A stretch of 64,000 nt of DNA, taken from Hyphomicrobiales bacterium. Its GTDB lineage: Bacteria; Pseudomonadota; Alphaproteobacteria; Rhizobiales; Rhizobiaceae. How positions within the stretch are numbered: position 1 is the stretch's first letter; each line of letters opens with the position of its first letter. The stretch covers positions 1 through 64,000 of the forward strand of contig UCCA01000012.1 in assembly GCA_900470805.1 (NCBI GenBank), read 5' to 3'. The notes under the pieces were generated by a model. It had not been told where the DNA came from and did not search any database. It saw nothing but the letters and a program-made list of their open reading frames with translations. Shown here piece by piece: positions 18,011 through 28,390 of the stretch. A program made the position numbers and the translations under genes.

Positions 18011-18546
18011 GGGGAGACCTCCTTCGCGGCATCAGGCGAGATATCGTCCGGCGTGGATCGATGCGTCCGTTCCGCCTTGGCATAGGCTACGGCCCGCCTG
18101 GCCGCGGCAAGTATTTCCATATGCGTTCCGCAACGGCAAAGATGATGGCGCAATGCCTCGCGGATTGCCTCTTCGTCGGGATCGGCGTTGCGATTGAGCA
18201 GGGCGGCGGTGGCGATGATCATGCCGTTCAGGCAATATCCGCATTGCGCGGCGGCTTCGTCGATAAAAGCAGCTTGGACAGGATGCAGATGCTCCGGCGT
18301 TCCGAGGCCTTCGAGCGTGGTGACGCGGCGGGTGCCGACCGCTCGAAGCGGTATGGTGCAGGAGCGCACGGCGCGACCATCAACCAGAACGGCGCAAGCG
18401 CCGCATTCGCCGAGCCCACAACCGTATTTCGGGCCGTTGAGGGCGAGATCATTTCTGAGGATATAGAGAAGGGGTGTTTCCGGGCTTGCTTCGACGCTCT
18501 CGACGGCGTCGTTGACATTCAAACTGAAGCAAACTGGCAGTGTCAA
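18007..18546 (-). CDS. nicA: Nicotinate hydroxylase small subunit, two [2Fe-2S] clusters
   Basis: The 179-residue protein has the two cluster motifs of this family: CGLGECGACAVLVDG followed by SC, and CGYCLNGMI with CRCGTH. It passes electrons from the molybdenum centre of NicB towards its hemes. It is slightly longer than the roughly 157-residue NicA of Pseudomonas because of an extra charged C-terminal tail. The TTG start at 18546 has a clear GGAGGG seven bases upstream. It is the first gene of the leftward operon and diverges from nicC across a shared control region. Confidence 0.92.
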   Translation of the reverse strand: MTLPVCFSLNVNDAVESVEASPETPLLYILRNDLALNGPKYGCGLGECGACAVLVDGRAVRSCTIPLRAVGTRRVTTLEGLGTPEHLHPVQAAFIDEAAAQCGYCLNGMIIATAALLNRNADPDEEAIREALRHHLCRCGTHMEILAAARRAVAYAKAERTHRSTPDDISPDAAKEVSP

Positions 18547-18697
18547 GACAGGCCCTCCGCGCCGGAGAGCTTAACACAGACCACGCCTTTTCCCATCGGC
18601 CGTACCGCTACGCAGCAGACATCGCTCGGACGTCCGCAAACCATAGCGATGCGACAGTCACCGACTTTTCGCATCTATTGCCCCTTTTATTATTAAG

Positions 18698-18711
18698 AAG
18701 TGCATACGCTT
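18698..18711 (+). promoter_or_regulatory. Putative NicR operator 1 (AAGTGCATACGCTT)
   Basis: An imperfect 14-base dyad with core GCATAC and arms AAG and CTT, 152 bases upstream of nicA. Its TGCATACGCT core recurs, inverted, in the site at 18825. Known NicR proteins repress both nic operons; assignment to NicR here is by position and symmetry. Confidence 0.6.
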
Positions 18712-18786
18712 CATAATGACAAAAGACAAGTCTGATTTTGCCCTCGTTATTTTGCTAGTATATTCAATTGGCAAATTAATTTCTGA

Positions 18787-20837
<2,051 letters not shown>

Positions 20838-20910
20838 TTGAAGCGGCGGTGGATCGATGATCCGCCGCCGTTTGTTTCGCAGCCGCTTTGTAAAGCAGAG
20901 GATTTCATCC

Positions 20911-21663
20911 GTGCAGAAATACTACCGTATCGGTCAGATCGTTCCGAGCTCCAACACCACGATGGAGACCGAAATTCCCGCCATGCTGACGGCGCGTCAG
21001 TCCATCCGTCCCGAGCGCTTCACCTTCCACTCCAGCCGCATGCGGATGAAGAAGGTCGTGAAGGAAGAACTCGCGGCCATGGATGCCGAGTCCGACCGTT
21101 GCGCCGTCGAGCTCTCCGACGCCCGCGTCGATGTTCTGGGCTATGCCTGCCTCGTTGCCATCATGGCGATGGGCCTCGGCTATCACCGCCAGTCGGAAAA
21201 GCGCCTCACGGGCCGTACCATTGACGAGGGCACCAACATTCCCGTCGTCACCAGCGCCGGCGCCCTGATCGAAGGCTTGAAGGTGATGAAGGCGAAGAAG
21301 ATCGCCGTCGTCGCGCCCTACATGAAGCCGCTGACGGAACTGGTCGTCGACTATATCCGGGAGGAAGGCTTCGAGGTTGTCGATTATCGCGCGCTCGAAA
21401 TTCCCGACAATCTCGACGTCGCCCGCCACGATCCGGAAAACCTGCCTGCCATCGTGCAGACGCTTGATCTGACCGACGTCGACGTCATCGTTTTGTCGGC
21501 CTGCGTGCAGATGCCGTCGCTGCCCGTGATCGCCAAGGTCGAGGCCATGACGGGAAAGCCGGTCCTGACCGCCGCCGTGGCAACCACCTATTGCATGCTG
21601 AAGAAGCTTGGCCTGGAAGCCGTCGTGCCCGGTGCCGGTGCGCTTCTGTCCGGCGCCTACTGA
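20911..21663 (+). CDS. nicE: Maleate cis-trans isomerase
   Basis: The 250-residue protein converts maleate to fumarate. It belongs to the Asp/Glu racemase-like maleate isomerases with two catalytic cysteines, seen here as Cys80 (GYACLVAIM) and Cys198 (LSACVQMPS). IGQIVPSSNTTMETEIPAML near the N terminus is characteristic. I chose the GTG at 20911, which has AGAGGA eight bases upstream and gives the family length. The ATG at 20857 would add 18 basic residues without a ribosome site. It is followed after 13 bases by nicF. Confidence 0.95.
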   Translation: MQKYYRIGQIVPSSNTTMETEIPAMLTARQSIRPERFTFHSSRMRMKKVVKEELAAMDAESDRCAVELSDARVDVLGYACLVAIMAMGLGYHRQSEKRLTGRTIDEGTNIPVVTSAGALIEGLKVMKAKKIAVVAPYMKPLTELVVDYIREEGFEVVDYRALEIPDNLDVARHDPENLPAIVQTLDLTDVDVIVLSACVQMPSLPVIAKVEAMTGKPVLTAAVATTYCMLKKLGLEAVVPGAGALLSGAY

Positions 21664-21676
21664 GAAGGGACCGACC

Positions 21677-22318
21677 ATGCAGAGCGCGGAAAGCAATTAT
21701 CAAGGCGTCTGGGGCAACCGCATCGGCTTCGGCCAGCGCCCTGCCCTGCTCGTCATCGATTTCCTGAAGGGCTACACCACCGAGGGCGCTCCCCTCTATG
21801 CGCCAGGCGTGGTCGAGGCGGTTGCCCATACGCCTGCACTGATCGATGCCGCACGCGAGGCCGGCATTCCGGTCATCCACACCCGTATCCTCTATCTCGC
21901 CGAAGACTGCGCCGATGGCGGCATGTGGGTGAAGAAATCGCCGGTCATGAAAGACATGGTCGAAGGCAATGCGCTCGCTGAATTTTGCGAAGGCGTCGAG
22001 CCCGCCAATGGCGAGCTTGTGATCGTCAAGCAGTATGCCAGCGCCTTCTTTGGTACCAGCCTTGCGTCGCAACTGCATGCGCAGGGCATCGACACAGTCA
22101 TCATGGCGGGCTGCTCGACCAGCGGCTGCATCCGGGCGACCGCCGTCGACGCGGTCCAGCATGGGTTCCGCGGCATCGTCGTGCGCGAATGCGTCGGCGA
22201 CCGCCACCCGGATCCGCACAATGCCAACCTCTTCGATATCGACAGCAAGTACGGCGATGTCGTCTCAAGGGAAGAAGCGATCGCGGAAATCGCCAAGGCC
22301 AAATCCGACTGTCCGTAA
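21677..22318 (+). CDS. nicF: Maleamate amidohydrolase
   Basis: The 213-residue isochorismatase-fold amidase hydrolyses maleamate to maleate and ammonia. The triad is Asp28 (LVIDFLKG), Lys118 (VIVKQYASAFFGT) and Cys151 (GCSTSGCIRAT). GAGAAGGGA lies just before the ATG at 21677. It acts between NicD and NicE, although the gene order places it after nicE. It is only distantly related to the other isochorismatase-type hydrolase in this island at 4733. Confidence 0.95.
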   Translation: MQSAESNYQGVWGNRIGFGQRPALLVIDFLKGYTTEGAPLYAPGVVEAVAHTPALIDAAREAGIPVIHTRILYLAEDCADGGMWVKKSPVMKDMVEGNALAEFCEGVEPANGELVIVKQYASAFFGTSLASQLHAQGIDTVIMAGCSTSGCIRATAVDAVQHGFRGIVVRECVGDRHPDPHNANLFDIDSKYGDVVSREEAIAEIAKAKSDCP

Positions 22319-22361
22319 CGTACGAAGCATTTAGGTCTTCAAACAAGATAGGGGAACGAAC

Positions 22362-23393
22362 ATGGATCAATTCAGCTTCACGGAAATCTGCCTGCATCAG
22401 CTGAAGATGTCAGGCGTCCACGAGGGCGAAAAGCTCATCGTCCTGACCCAGGGCAACGAGCGCCTCGATTACGCCGACGCTTTCATGGCGGCCGGCATGC
22501 GTCTCGGCGCCAAGATGTACCACATGCGCTTGCCCCCGGTTCCGCCGGCAGGTGCCTGGGCCGTTGGCCAAACCGGTCTCGCCGCCATGCCCGATGCCGT
22601 CGAGGCCCTGAAGGCCGCCGACATGCTGATCGATTGCATCTTCCTTCTCTTCAGTCCGGAACAGATGGCGATCCAGGCGGCCGGCACGCGTATCCTGACC
22701 GCCGTCGAACCGCCGGAAATTCTCGCCCGCATGCTGCCGACCAAGGAACTGCGCGAGCGCGTCGAGTTCGCCGGAGACCTGCTCTCGAAGGCAAAGGTCA
22801 TGCGGATCACCTCGCCGCACGGCACTGATGTCACCTACAAGCTGAACACCTATCCCGCCGTCACCGAGTATGCGTGCACGGACGAGCCGGGCCGTTGGGA
22901 CCATTGGCCATCCGGCTTCGTCTTTACCGGCGGTGACGACGATGGCGTCGACGGCACGATCGTCGTTGCTCCCGGCGATATCCTGCTGCCGCAGAACATC
23001 TACGTCCGCGACCCGATCATCTACACGATCGAAAACGGCTGGATCACCGACATCCGCGGCGGCCTCGATGCCGAGCTGGTCAAATCCTACATGGACGGTT
23101 TCAATGACCCGCGCGGCATGGGCATGAGCCATGTCGGCTGGGGCCTCAACCAGAATGCCAAGTGGCATCGTATGGTGCCTGGCGAGTTTCCGGGCGGCAT
23201 GGGGATGGAAGCTCGTTCGTTCTACGGCAACGTGATGTTCTCCACCGGCCCCAACAACGAGCTCGGCGGTCCGAACGACACCGCCTGCCATCTGGATATC
23301 CCGATGCGCGGTTGCTCGCTGTTTCTCGATGACGAGCCTATGGTTCTGGATGGCGACATCGCCGTGAAGGAAATGAAGTACAACTTCAAATAA
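22362..23393 (+). CDS. nicX: 2,5-dihydroxypyridine 5,6-dioxygenase
   Basis: The 343-residue ring-cleaving iron(II) dioxygenase turns 2,5-dihydroxypyridine into N-formylmaleamate. It belongs to the unusual NicX family, related in fold to M29 aminopeptidases rather than classic extradiol enzymes. Likely metal ligands are His257 (MGMSHVGWG), His310 and Asp312 (TACHLDIPM). It is preceded by AGGGGAACGAAC close to the ATG, and follows nicF by 43 bases, so it is probably in the same operon. The enzymes encoded between 14468 and 23393 then make a complete route from nicotinate to fumarate. Confidence 0.95.
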   Translation: MDQFSFTEICLHQLKMSGVHEGEKLIVLTQGNERLDYADAFMAAGMRLGAKMYHMRLPPVPPAGAWAVGQTGLAAMPDAVEALKAADMLIDCIFLLFSPEQMAIQAAGTRILTAVEPPEILARMLPTKELRERVEFAGDLLSKAKVMRITSPHGTDVTYKLNTYPAVTEYACTDEPGRWDHWPSGFVFTGGDDDGVDGTIVVAPGDILLPQNIYVRDPIIYTIENGWITDIRGGLDAELVKSYMDGFNDPRGMGMSHVGWGLNQNAKWHRMVPGEFPGGMGMEARSFYGNVMFSTGPNNELGGPNDTACHLDIPMRGCSLFLDDEPMVLDGDIAVKEMKYNFK

Positions 23394-23407
23394 CCGGGAT
23401 AGCCAGC

Positions 23408-23437
23408 CCCGCTCCGCTTTAAATCAGGCGGAGTGGG
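23408..23437 (+). terminator. GC-rich stem-loop after nicX
   Basis: A 10-base stem (CCCGCTCCGC pairing with GCGGAGTGGG, one G-T pair) around a 10-base loop lies 14 bases after the nicX stop. There is no T-run, so it may be a weak terminator or an mRNA-stabilising hairpin between nicX and nicR. Confidence 0.45.
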
Positions 23438-23527
23438 TTACGGTTTGCAGTGCCTTGACCGGCGCGACACGCTGTGGTGTTTCCTGACTCCCGCTAAAGA
23501 CGCCGTAACTGATGGACGACGCCGACG

Positions 23528-24010
23528 ATGACCGCAAAAGACACCGAACAGCTGCCAGAAGCACCGGCGCCTCGGAACGGCTACCACGTCACGGAGCAGG
23601 TCGGGCATCTGCTTCGCAAGGCCTATCAGCGCCATCTGTCGATTTTCCAGACCAATGCCAGCGACCCGGACCTGACATCCGTGCAGTTCGTAACGCTATG
23701 CGCATTGCATGACCTCGGCCCGAGCTCGCAGGTCGAACTCGTCAAGGCGACGTCCGTCGACCAGGCGACCATCCGGGGCATCGTCGAGCGTCTGAAGACC
23801 CGCGGACTCATTGATCTTTCCAAGGACGAAGCAGACGGCCGCAAGGTCGTCATTTCGCTGCTGCCCAAGGGCGAGGCGTTACTGCAGGAGATGTATCCAC
23901 GAGCCTATCTCATCAGCGAGAAAACCATCGCGCGCCTCAACCCGGCCGAACGGATTGCGCTGCTCTATTTGCTGCGCAAAATTGCTGACGATGAAACCGG
24001 AGAGCAGTAG
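23528..24010 (+). CDS. nicR: MarR-family repressor of the nic genes
   Basis: The 160-residue winged-helix protein lies directly after nicX in the position and orientation usual for NicR, the 6-hydroxynicotinate-responsive repressor of nic operons. The dimer helix EQVGHLLRKAYQRHLSIF and recognition region ATIRGIVERLKTRGL are followed by the wing (DEADGRKVVISL). Its likely sites are the two GCATAC dyads between nicA and nicC. A close paralogue is encoded at 4198. After its stop a 168-base stretch, convergent with the AraC gene, shows no further gene. Confidence 0.92.
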   Translation: MTAKDTEQLPEAPAPRNGYHVTEQVGHLLRKAYQRHLSIFQTNASDPDLTSVQFVTLCALHDLGPSSQVELVKATSVDQATIRGIVERLKTRGLIDLSKDEADGRKVVISLLPKGEALLQEMYPRAYLISEKTIARLNPAERIALLYLLRKIADDETGEQ

Positions 24011-24178
24011 AGATTTCGCAGTCAAGCGTTGTGCTTAAAGTCGGCGATCTTCGCAAATCCGTCTGAAGTTGTCTCAACAACTCTACCGCGCAAGTCACGA
24101 CGGTGCTCTGTGGGTGGCCGGAGGATCACGAGGCCGTCCATCGAACATCAACGGGAACTGGAGCTGAACACTTCCACC

Positions 24179-25030
24179 CTATCTCATCCGCGCGGTCATC
24201 CGGAACTGACGCGGCGTGTTCTCAGTGCGTCTTTTGAAGATGTCATAAAAGCGTGCGGTTGATCCAAAACCGCAGTCGTGGGCGATCTCCACAATAGGAT
24301 CGTTGGTCTCCGCCAACCTCTGCATCGCTTGCGACAGGCGAAAGCGTGTAAGATATTCCATCACTGAAATTCCCAGCACGTCGCGGAATGCCCTGTTTGC
24401 CGTCGTGGGATGGACGCGGGCAAGCTTTGCGATCGAGTTCAACGTCAATGCTTCGGCATAGTGCGTACTGATGAGATCGGTAAGGGCTTGAGTATATCGA
24501 ATGCCCGGGCCCGCCAGTGCCGTTACCGCACTGCGACCGGATTCGCCATCGGCGTGATCGAGGATCAATCGCCGCACACTAACTCTGACCTCATCCATCA
24601 CAAGTTGCCGACGGGCCGCGTCGCCGTGCTCCCATTCACCGATCCATCGGACACCTGCAGCAGAAGCAAGCGTCGAGGGCGCGGGTTGATGAATGAATGC
24701 ACCCTGTAAAACAGCTTGCCGCGCAGCAGCTTCGATCGGCAGCGCCAGGAAATCGACCAGCGGCAAATAAATGCAGACCAGCGGCGAGTCCGGGGTGACG
24801 AAGATCGTCTGATGCGGGATCGCGGCCCAGAACAGCACGAGCCTGCCAGCCTCGACGTGCTCCTGCTTTCCATTGAACAGGTACCGCATCTCGCCGGCGA
24901 GCAGCAGATTGATCTCAATGTGGTCGTGCCAATGTGCCGAGGTCATCGTGTCAGCGAGATGCTGTTCGATGAAAAAATGGCGCGGTGACTCGATCCACCT
25001 GCCTACTGCGCCGCTTTCGGCCGGCTTCAT
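24179..25030 (-). CDS. AraC-family regulator with cupin sensor domain (MelR-like)
   Basis: The 283-residue protein has an N-terminal cupin-type ligand domain (HWHDHIEINLLLAGEMRYLFNG near residue 35) and two C-terminal helix-turn-helices (SIAKLARVHPTTANRAF, then IVEIAHDCGFGSTARFYDIFKR). It resembles MelR-type activators of galactoside genes. It diverges from the GH4 gene across 97 bases, so it probably activates that operon in response to its sugar. The ATG at 25030 is chosen because GGAG lies nine bases upstream and the cupin domain follows. The open frame reaching 25201 only adds sequence antisense to the GH4 gene start. Confidence 0.87.
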   Translation of the reverse strand: MKPAESGAVGRWIESPRHFFIEQHLADTMTSAHWHDHIEINLLLAGEMRYLFNGKQEHVEAGRLVLFWAAIPHQTIFVTPDSPLVCIYLPLVDFLALPIEAAARQAVLQGAFIHQPAPSTLASAAGVRWIGEWEHGDAARRQLVMDEVRVSVRRLILDHADGESGRSAVTALAGPGIRYTQALTDLISTHYAEALTLNSIAKLARVHPTTANRAFRDVLGISVMEYLTRFRLSQAMQRLAETNDPIVEIAHDCGFGSTARFYDIFKRRTENTPRQFRMTARMR

Positions 25031-25127
25031 GCGCTTCTGCTCCGATCTGAGAATTATTACACATATTGCAGGAAGAAAATCCCGATTGGAAGAGTCATTA
25101 CGGTGTGAGCCACTCAAGGAGAGCCAC

Positions 25128-26444
25128 ATGCCTAAAATCTGCCTCGTCGGCGCGGGAAGCACCGTCTTTGCCCAGAACATCCTCGGCGACGTGTTGTCCA
25201 CGCCCTCTGACCACTACTACGTCATCAGCCTGTTCGATATCGATCCCGAGCGCTTGAAGACATCCGAGATTGTCGCGCGGCGGATCTGCGAAGCGCTGAA
25301 ACTGAACTCCGTCCGCATAGAAGCGACGCTTGATCGTCGCGAGGCCCTGAAAGGCTCGGACTTCGTCATCCTGATGATGCAGGTGGGCGGCTATAAGCCG
25401 GCAACCGTCACGGATTTCGACATACCCAAGAAATACGGCCTGCGGCAGACGATTGCGGACACTCTAGGTATCGGCGGTATCTTCCGCGGCCTTCGCACCA
25501 TCCCCGTGCTCGAGGCGATTTGCCACGACATGGAAGAGGTCTGCCCAAACGCGCTGCTGATGCAATATGTCAACCCGATGGCCATCAACTGCTGGGCAAT
25601 CAAGGAAATCGCGCCCAGCATCCGAAATGTCGGCCTCTGCCACAGCGTGCAACACACGGCTGGCCATCTGGCGAATTGCCTCGGTGAGGAGATCGCCAAC
25701 ATCAACTACATCTCGGCCGGCATCAACCACATCGCGTTCTTCCTCAAATACGAGAAACGCCATGCCGACGGCAGCCGCGAGGACCTGTATCCCAGGCTGA
25801 AGGCCTTGGCCACAGGCGGCAAGATACCGGAAGACGACCGGGTCCGGTTCGATGTCCTGAAGAGGCTCGGCCATTTCGTGACGGAATCCAGCGAACACTT
25901 CTCCGAATACACGTCCTGGTACATCAAGGATCGGCGACCCGAGCTGGTGGATCAGCTCAATATCCCGCTTGATGAGTACATCCGCCGATGCGAGGTGCAG
26001 ATCTCCGACTGGCACGCTTTGCGCAACGATCTTGAAGGCGGCAAGCCGATCGAGGTCTGCCGCAGCAACGAATACGCAGCCGGGATCATCCACGCTGCGG
26101 TAACTGGGACGCCGGCACTAATCTATGGCAACGTCCCTAACGACGGTCTGATCGAAAATCTTCCGCCGGAGTGCATTGTGGAGGTGCCTTGTCATGTCGA
26201 TCGAAACGGCATCCAGCCGACCCGGATTGGCAGAATCCCCTCACAGCTCGCGGCCGTCATGCGGCTGAGCACATCCGTCCAGGAACTGACCGTAGAGGCA
26301 GCCCTGACGGGCAAGCGCGAACGCATCTACCAAGCTGCCCTGATGGATCCGCACACGTCGGCGGAGCTGTCGCCCGACGAAATCTGGCATATGGTCGATG
26401 ACCTTATCGAGGCGCACGGGAGCCTGTTGCCGACGTACCGATAG
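25128..26444 (+). CDS. GH4-family NAD-dependent alpha-glycosidase (alpha-galactosidase type)
   Basis: The 438-residue protein has the GH4 features: an N-terminal NAD-binding strand (ICLVGAGSTVFAQNILGD), QYVNPMA, the metal-binding Cys-His pair in GLCHSVQHT, and a second His in SAGINHIAFF. GH4 enzymes use NAD+ and Mn2+ in an oxidation-elimination mechanism and act in the cytoplasm. The SVQHT and GINHIAF segments fit the MelA/alpha-galactosidase branch more than the 6-phospho-glycosidases. With amino-sugar-type genes downstream, an alpha-galactosaminide is also possible. CAAGGAGAG precedes the ATG at 25128; the longer frame from 24873 is rejected. A terminator follows the gene. Confidence 0.88.
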   Translation: MPKICLVGAGSTVFAQNILGDVLSTPSDHYYVISLFDIDPERLKTSEIVARRICEALKLNSVRIEATLDRREALKGSDFVILMMQVGGYKPATVTDFDIPKKYGLRQTIADTLGIGGIFRGLRTIPVLEAICHDMEEVCPNALLMQYVNPMAINCWAIKEIAPSIRNVGLCHSVQHTAGHLANCLGEEIANINYISAGINHIAFFLKYEKRHADGSREDLYPRLKALATGGKIPEDDRVRFDVLKRLGHFVTESSEHFSEYTSWYIKDRRPELVDQLNIPLDEYIRRCEVQISDWHALRNDLEGGKPIEVCRSNEYAAGIIHAAVTGTPALIYGNVPNDGLIENLPPECIVEVPCHVDRNGIQPTRIGRIPSQLAAVMRLSTSVQELTVEAALTGKRERIYQAALMDPHTSAELSPDEIWHMVDDLIEAHGSLLPTYR

Positions 26445-26469
26445 AACCGTTTCCAACCCTGCCACGATG

Positions 26470-26498
26470 CGGCGCCCTCATTCGGAGGCGCCGTTTTT
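26470..26498 (+). terminator. Rho-independent terminator after the GH4 gene
   Basis: A seven-base perfect stem (CGGCGCC with GGCGCCG) around a ten-base loop is followed by TTTTT. It lies 26 bases past the GH4 stop and separates it from the DeoR operon. Confidence 0.8.
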
Positions 26499-26532
26499 GT
26501 TTTGCTTTCCCGTCAGAAAAACGATCACAAAA

Positions 26533-26561
26533 AATCATAAACATGATTGACAATGATCATT
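26533..26561 (+). promoter_or_regulatory. Twin palindromes upstream of the DeoR-family gene
   Basis: AATCATAAACATGATT (26533-26548) and AATGATCATT (26552-26561) are adjacent dyads in a very AT-rich stretch 50-80 bases before the regulator start. DeoR repressors commonly autoregulate through such repeated sites, so these are candidate operators for the kinase/transporter operon. Confidence 0.5.
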
Positions 26562-26610
26562 TTAAATGAAAACATGACTGAAATTAAAATACAGACAAGG
26601 GAACTAAGCC

Positions 26611-27405
26611 TTGAACCAGAGCGGCGGCCTCAAGACGGATAGACTGGATCTCATTCGCAGCCATCTCTACGCGAACGGCTTCTCGACCATCCAGGATATT
26701 GCGGATGCGGTCGGCGCGTCGCTTGCCACCGTTCGTCGCGATCTGCAGATCTTGCAGGAAGCCGGGGCGATCGATCGCGTGCATGGAGGCGCCCGCATCG
26801 CCGAGGGGTCGTCGGTGGAGCTTGCATTTCAGGAGCGGGAAAAACGCCAGCTGTCCGCGAAGCGGGCGATCGCCAACGCCGCATACGAGCGGATAGCCCC
26901 CAGGACGGCGATTTTTCTGGATGCGGGCACGACCGTTCTCCAGCTTGCAAAGCTGATCCGGATGAACTCGATGCCGCTGCGCGTTTTCACCAATGGCCTG
27001 ATCGTGGCGCAGGAGTTCATGAATGTTCCAAACCTGGACGTCGTTCTTCTCGGCGGCCAGCTTCGCAGCGAGAACGCTTCGTTGGTCGGTCCGCAGGCCG
27101 AAGCGATGCTCGAAACGATATGGTTCGACCAGCTTTTTCTAGGCGCCAGCGCGGTCAGCAGCGATGGCGCGATCTACAGCGTGGATAGCGCGGAAGCGAG
27201 CCTCAATCGCAAGATGCTCACCCGTTCCTCCCATCGCTTCGTGCTGGCCGATTCTTCGAAATTCGGAACGACGGCCACATACAAGGTGGCGCCGCTGAGC
27301 AGTGCCAAACTGATCACGGACACTGATCTGTCGAAGGATTGGCGCGCTCAGCTGACGGAGTCCGGGGTTGAGACCATCTTTGCTGACCAGGGGGCGAAGC
27401 TGTGA
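26611..27405 (+). CDS. DeoR-family sugar-phosphate-responsive repressor (AgaR-like)
   Basis: The 264-residue protein has the DeoR helix-turn-helix (STIQDIADAVGASLATVRRDLQIL, about residues 23-46) followed by RVHGGA. The C-terminal effector domain has LDAGTTVLQLAK and FLGASAVSSDGAIYSVD, the phosphosugar-binding fold shared with ribose-5-phosphate isomerase. Such repressors are released by a phosphorylated intermediate of their pathway, here perhaps tagatose-6-phosphate or galactosamine-6-phosphate. The TTG start has AAGGGA about eight bases upstream. It overlaps the kinase gene start by four bases (GTGA), so it heads that operon. Confidence 0.88.
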   Translation: MNQSGGLKTDRLDLIRSHLYANGFSTIQDIADAVGASLATVRRDLQILQEAGAIDRVHGGARIAEGSSVELAFQEREKRQLSAKRAIANAAYERIAPRTAIFLDAGTTVLQLAKLIRMNSMPLRVFTNGLIVAQEFMNVPNLDVVLLGGQLRSENASLVGPQAEAMLETIWFDQLFLGASAVSSDGAIYSVDSAEASLNRKMLTRSSHRFVLADSSKFGTTATYKVAPLSSAKLITDTDLSKDWRAQLTESGVETIFADQGAKL

Positions 27406-28352
27406 GCGACGACCTGATCCTCGGCATCGATGGCGGTGGGACAAAGATGATGGTTGCACTTGCCGACCGGAGCGGGCGTATCCTACGGACCGGACTGGGT
27501 GGAGGTGTGAACGCCATGGACAACCCAGGCTGGAGAACGGAACTGGAAAGGCACATCGAGCCGTTTCGCGGCGAAACGCGGCTGGTCGCGGTCGCAGCCG
27601 CCCTACCGGTCTACGGTGAGGTCGCCCATCTCTCGCGTTTGTTGGAAGAAACAATTGAGCGTGCCTTTCCGAATGCGAAAACACGCGTTCTGAATGATGT
27701 CGATGCCGCTCACCTCGGCGCACTCGCCGGCAAACCCGGCATCCTCGTTCTCTCGGGAACCGGTTCGATGGCTTGGGCAAGGGACGCACAAGGCAATTCG
27801 GCGCGGACGGGCGGCTGGGGCGACATCATCGGTGACGAGGGCAGCAGTTACTGGATCGGGCGCCTGGCGCTCAATCTCGCAAGCCAGAGCATCGACGGGA
27901 GGCGACCAGAAACGGCCCTGGAAAAGGCTGTATTCGACCACCTTGGACTGGATCCCGCGGACCCGATGAACAGCCTTGGAGCATGGGCGACGTCACATGC
28001 GACCCGGCCAAGCATCGCCGCCCTTGCCGCGGTGGTCGACGAAACCGCCAAGGCTGGCGATGAGGCGGCCATCGAGTTGCTCGAGCATGCGGCCGACGAG
28101 CTCGCAAGACATCATCGCGCGATCGCCGCCCATTGCGGGGCCGGAGCGGACTGGACATTTGCCGGTGGCACGTTTCGCAGCGCTTTGCTGCTGAAGGCTT
28201 TGGAGCGCCGCATCGGTAGCGCAGCCACTACTCCAATCCTATCACCTATCGGCGGCGCGATCTTTGCGGCCGCCCAACTTCTCGACTGGCCAATAGACGA
28301 CGGCTGGATCGGGCATGTCGCCGCATCGGCAAGAGCGGCGTTTGCGCAATAG
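27402..28352 (+). CDS. BadF/BadG-type sugar kinase (N-acetylglucosamine kinase-like)
   Basis: The 316-residue ASKHA-fold protein has the phosphate-1 loop (LGIDGGGTKMMVALAD), the Asp of VLNDVDAAHLG, the phosphate-2 loop (VLSGTGSMAW) and the GWGDIIGDEGSSYWIG segment typical of eukaryotic-type N-acetylglucosamine kinases. It probably phosphorylates an amino sugar after import. In this operon, with an AgaS-like isomerase, galactosamine or N-acetylgalactosamine is the best guess. The GTG start overlaps the DeoR stop. Confidence 0.82.
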   Translation: MSDDLILGIDGGGTKMMVALADRSGRILRTGLGGGVNAMDNPGWRTELERHIEPFRGETRLVAVAAALPVYGEVAHLSRLLEETIERAFPNAKTRVLNDVDAAHLGALAGKPGILVLSGTGSMAWARDAQGNSARTGGWGDIIGDEGSSYWIGRLALNLASQSIDGRRPETALEKAVFDHLGLDPADPMNSLGAWATSHATRPSIAALAAVVDETAKAGDEAAIELLEHAADELARHHRAIAAHCGAGADWTFAGGTFRSALLLKALERRIGSAATTPILSPIGGAIFAAAQLLDWPIDDGWIGHVAASARAAFAQ

Positions 28353-28390
28353 AATAACGTAAAGCTTTGATAACAAAGAAGGATGGGAAC

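Noticed and set aside
16262..18085. Long open frame (607 codons) on the plus strand
   Set aside because: It is antisense to nicB, whose cofactor and heme motifs are unambiguous; long antisense frames are expected in GC-rich DNA.
24029..24262. 77-codon frame between nicR and the AraC gene
   Set aside because: It overlaps the 3' end of the AraC gene in antisense and lacks a ribosome site.
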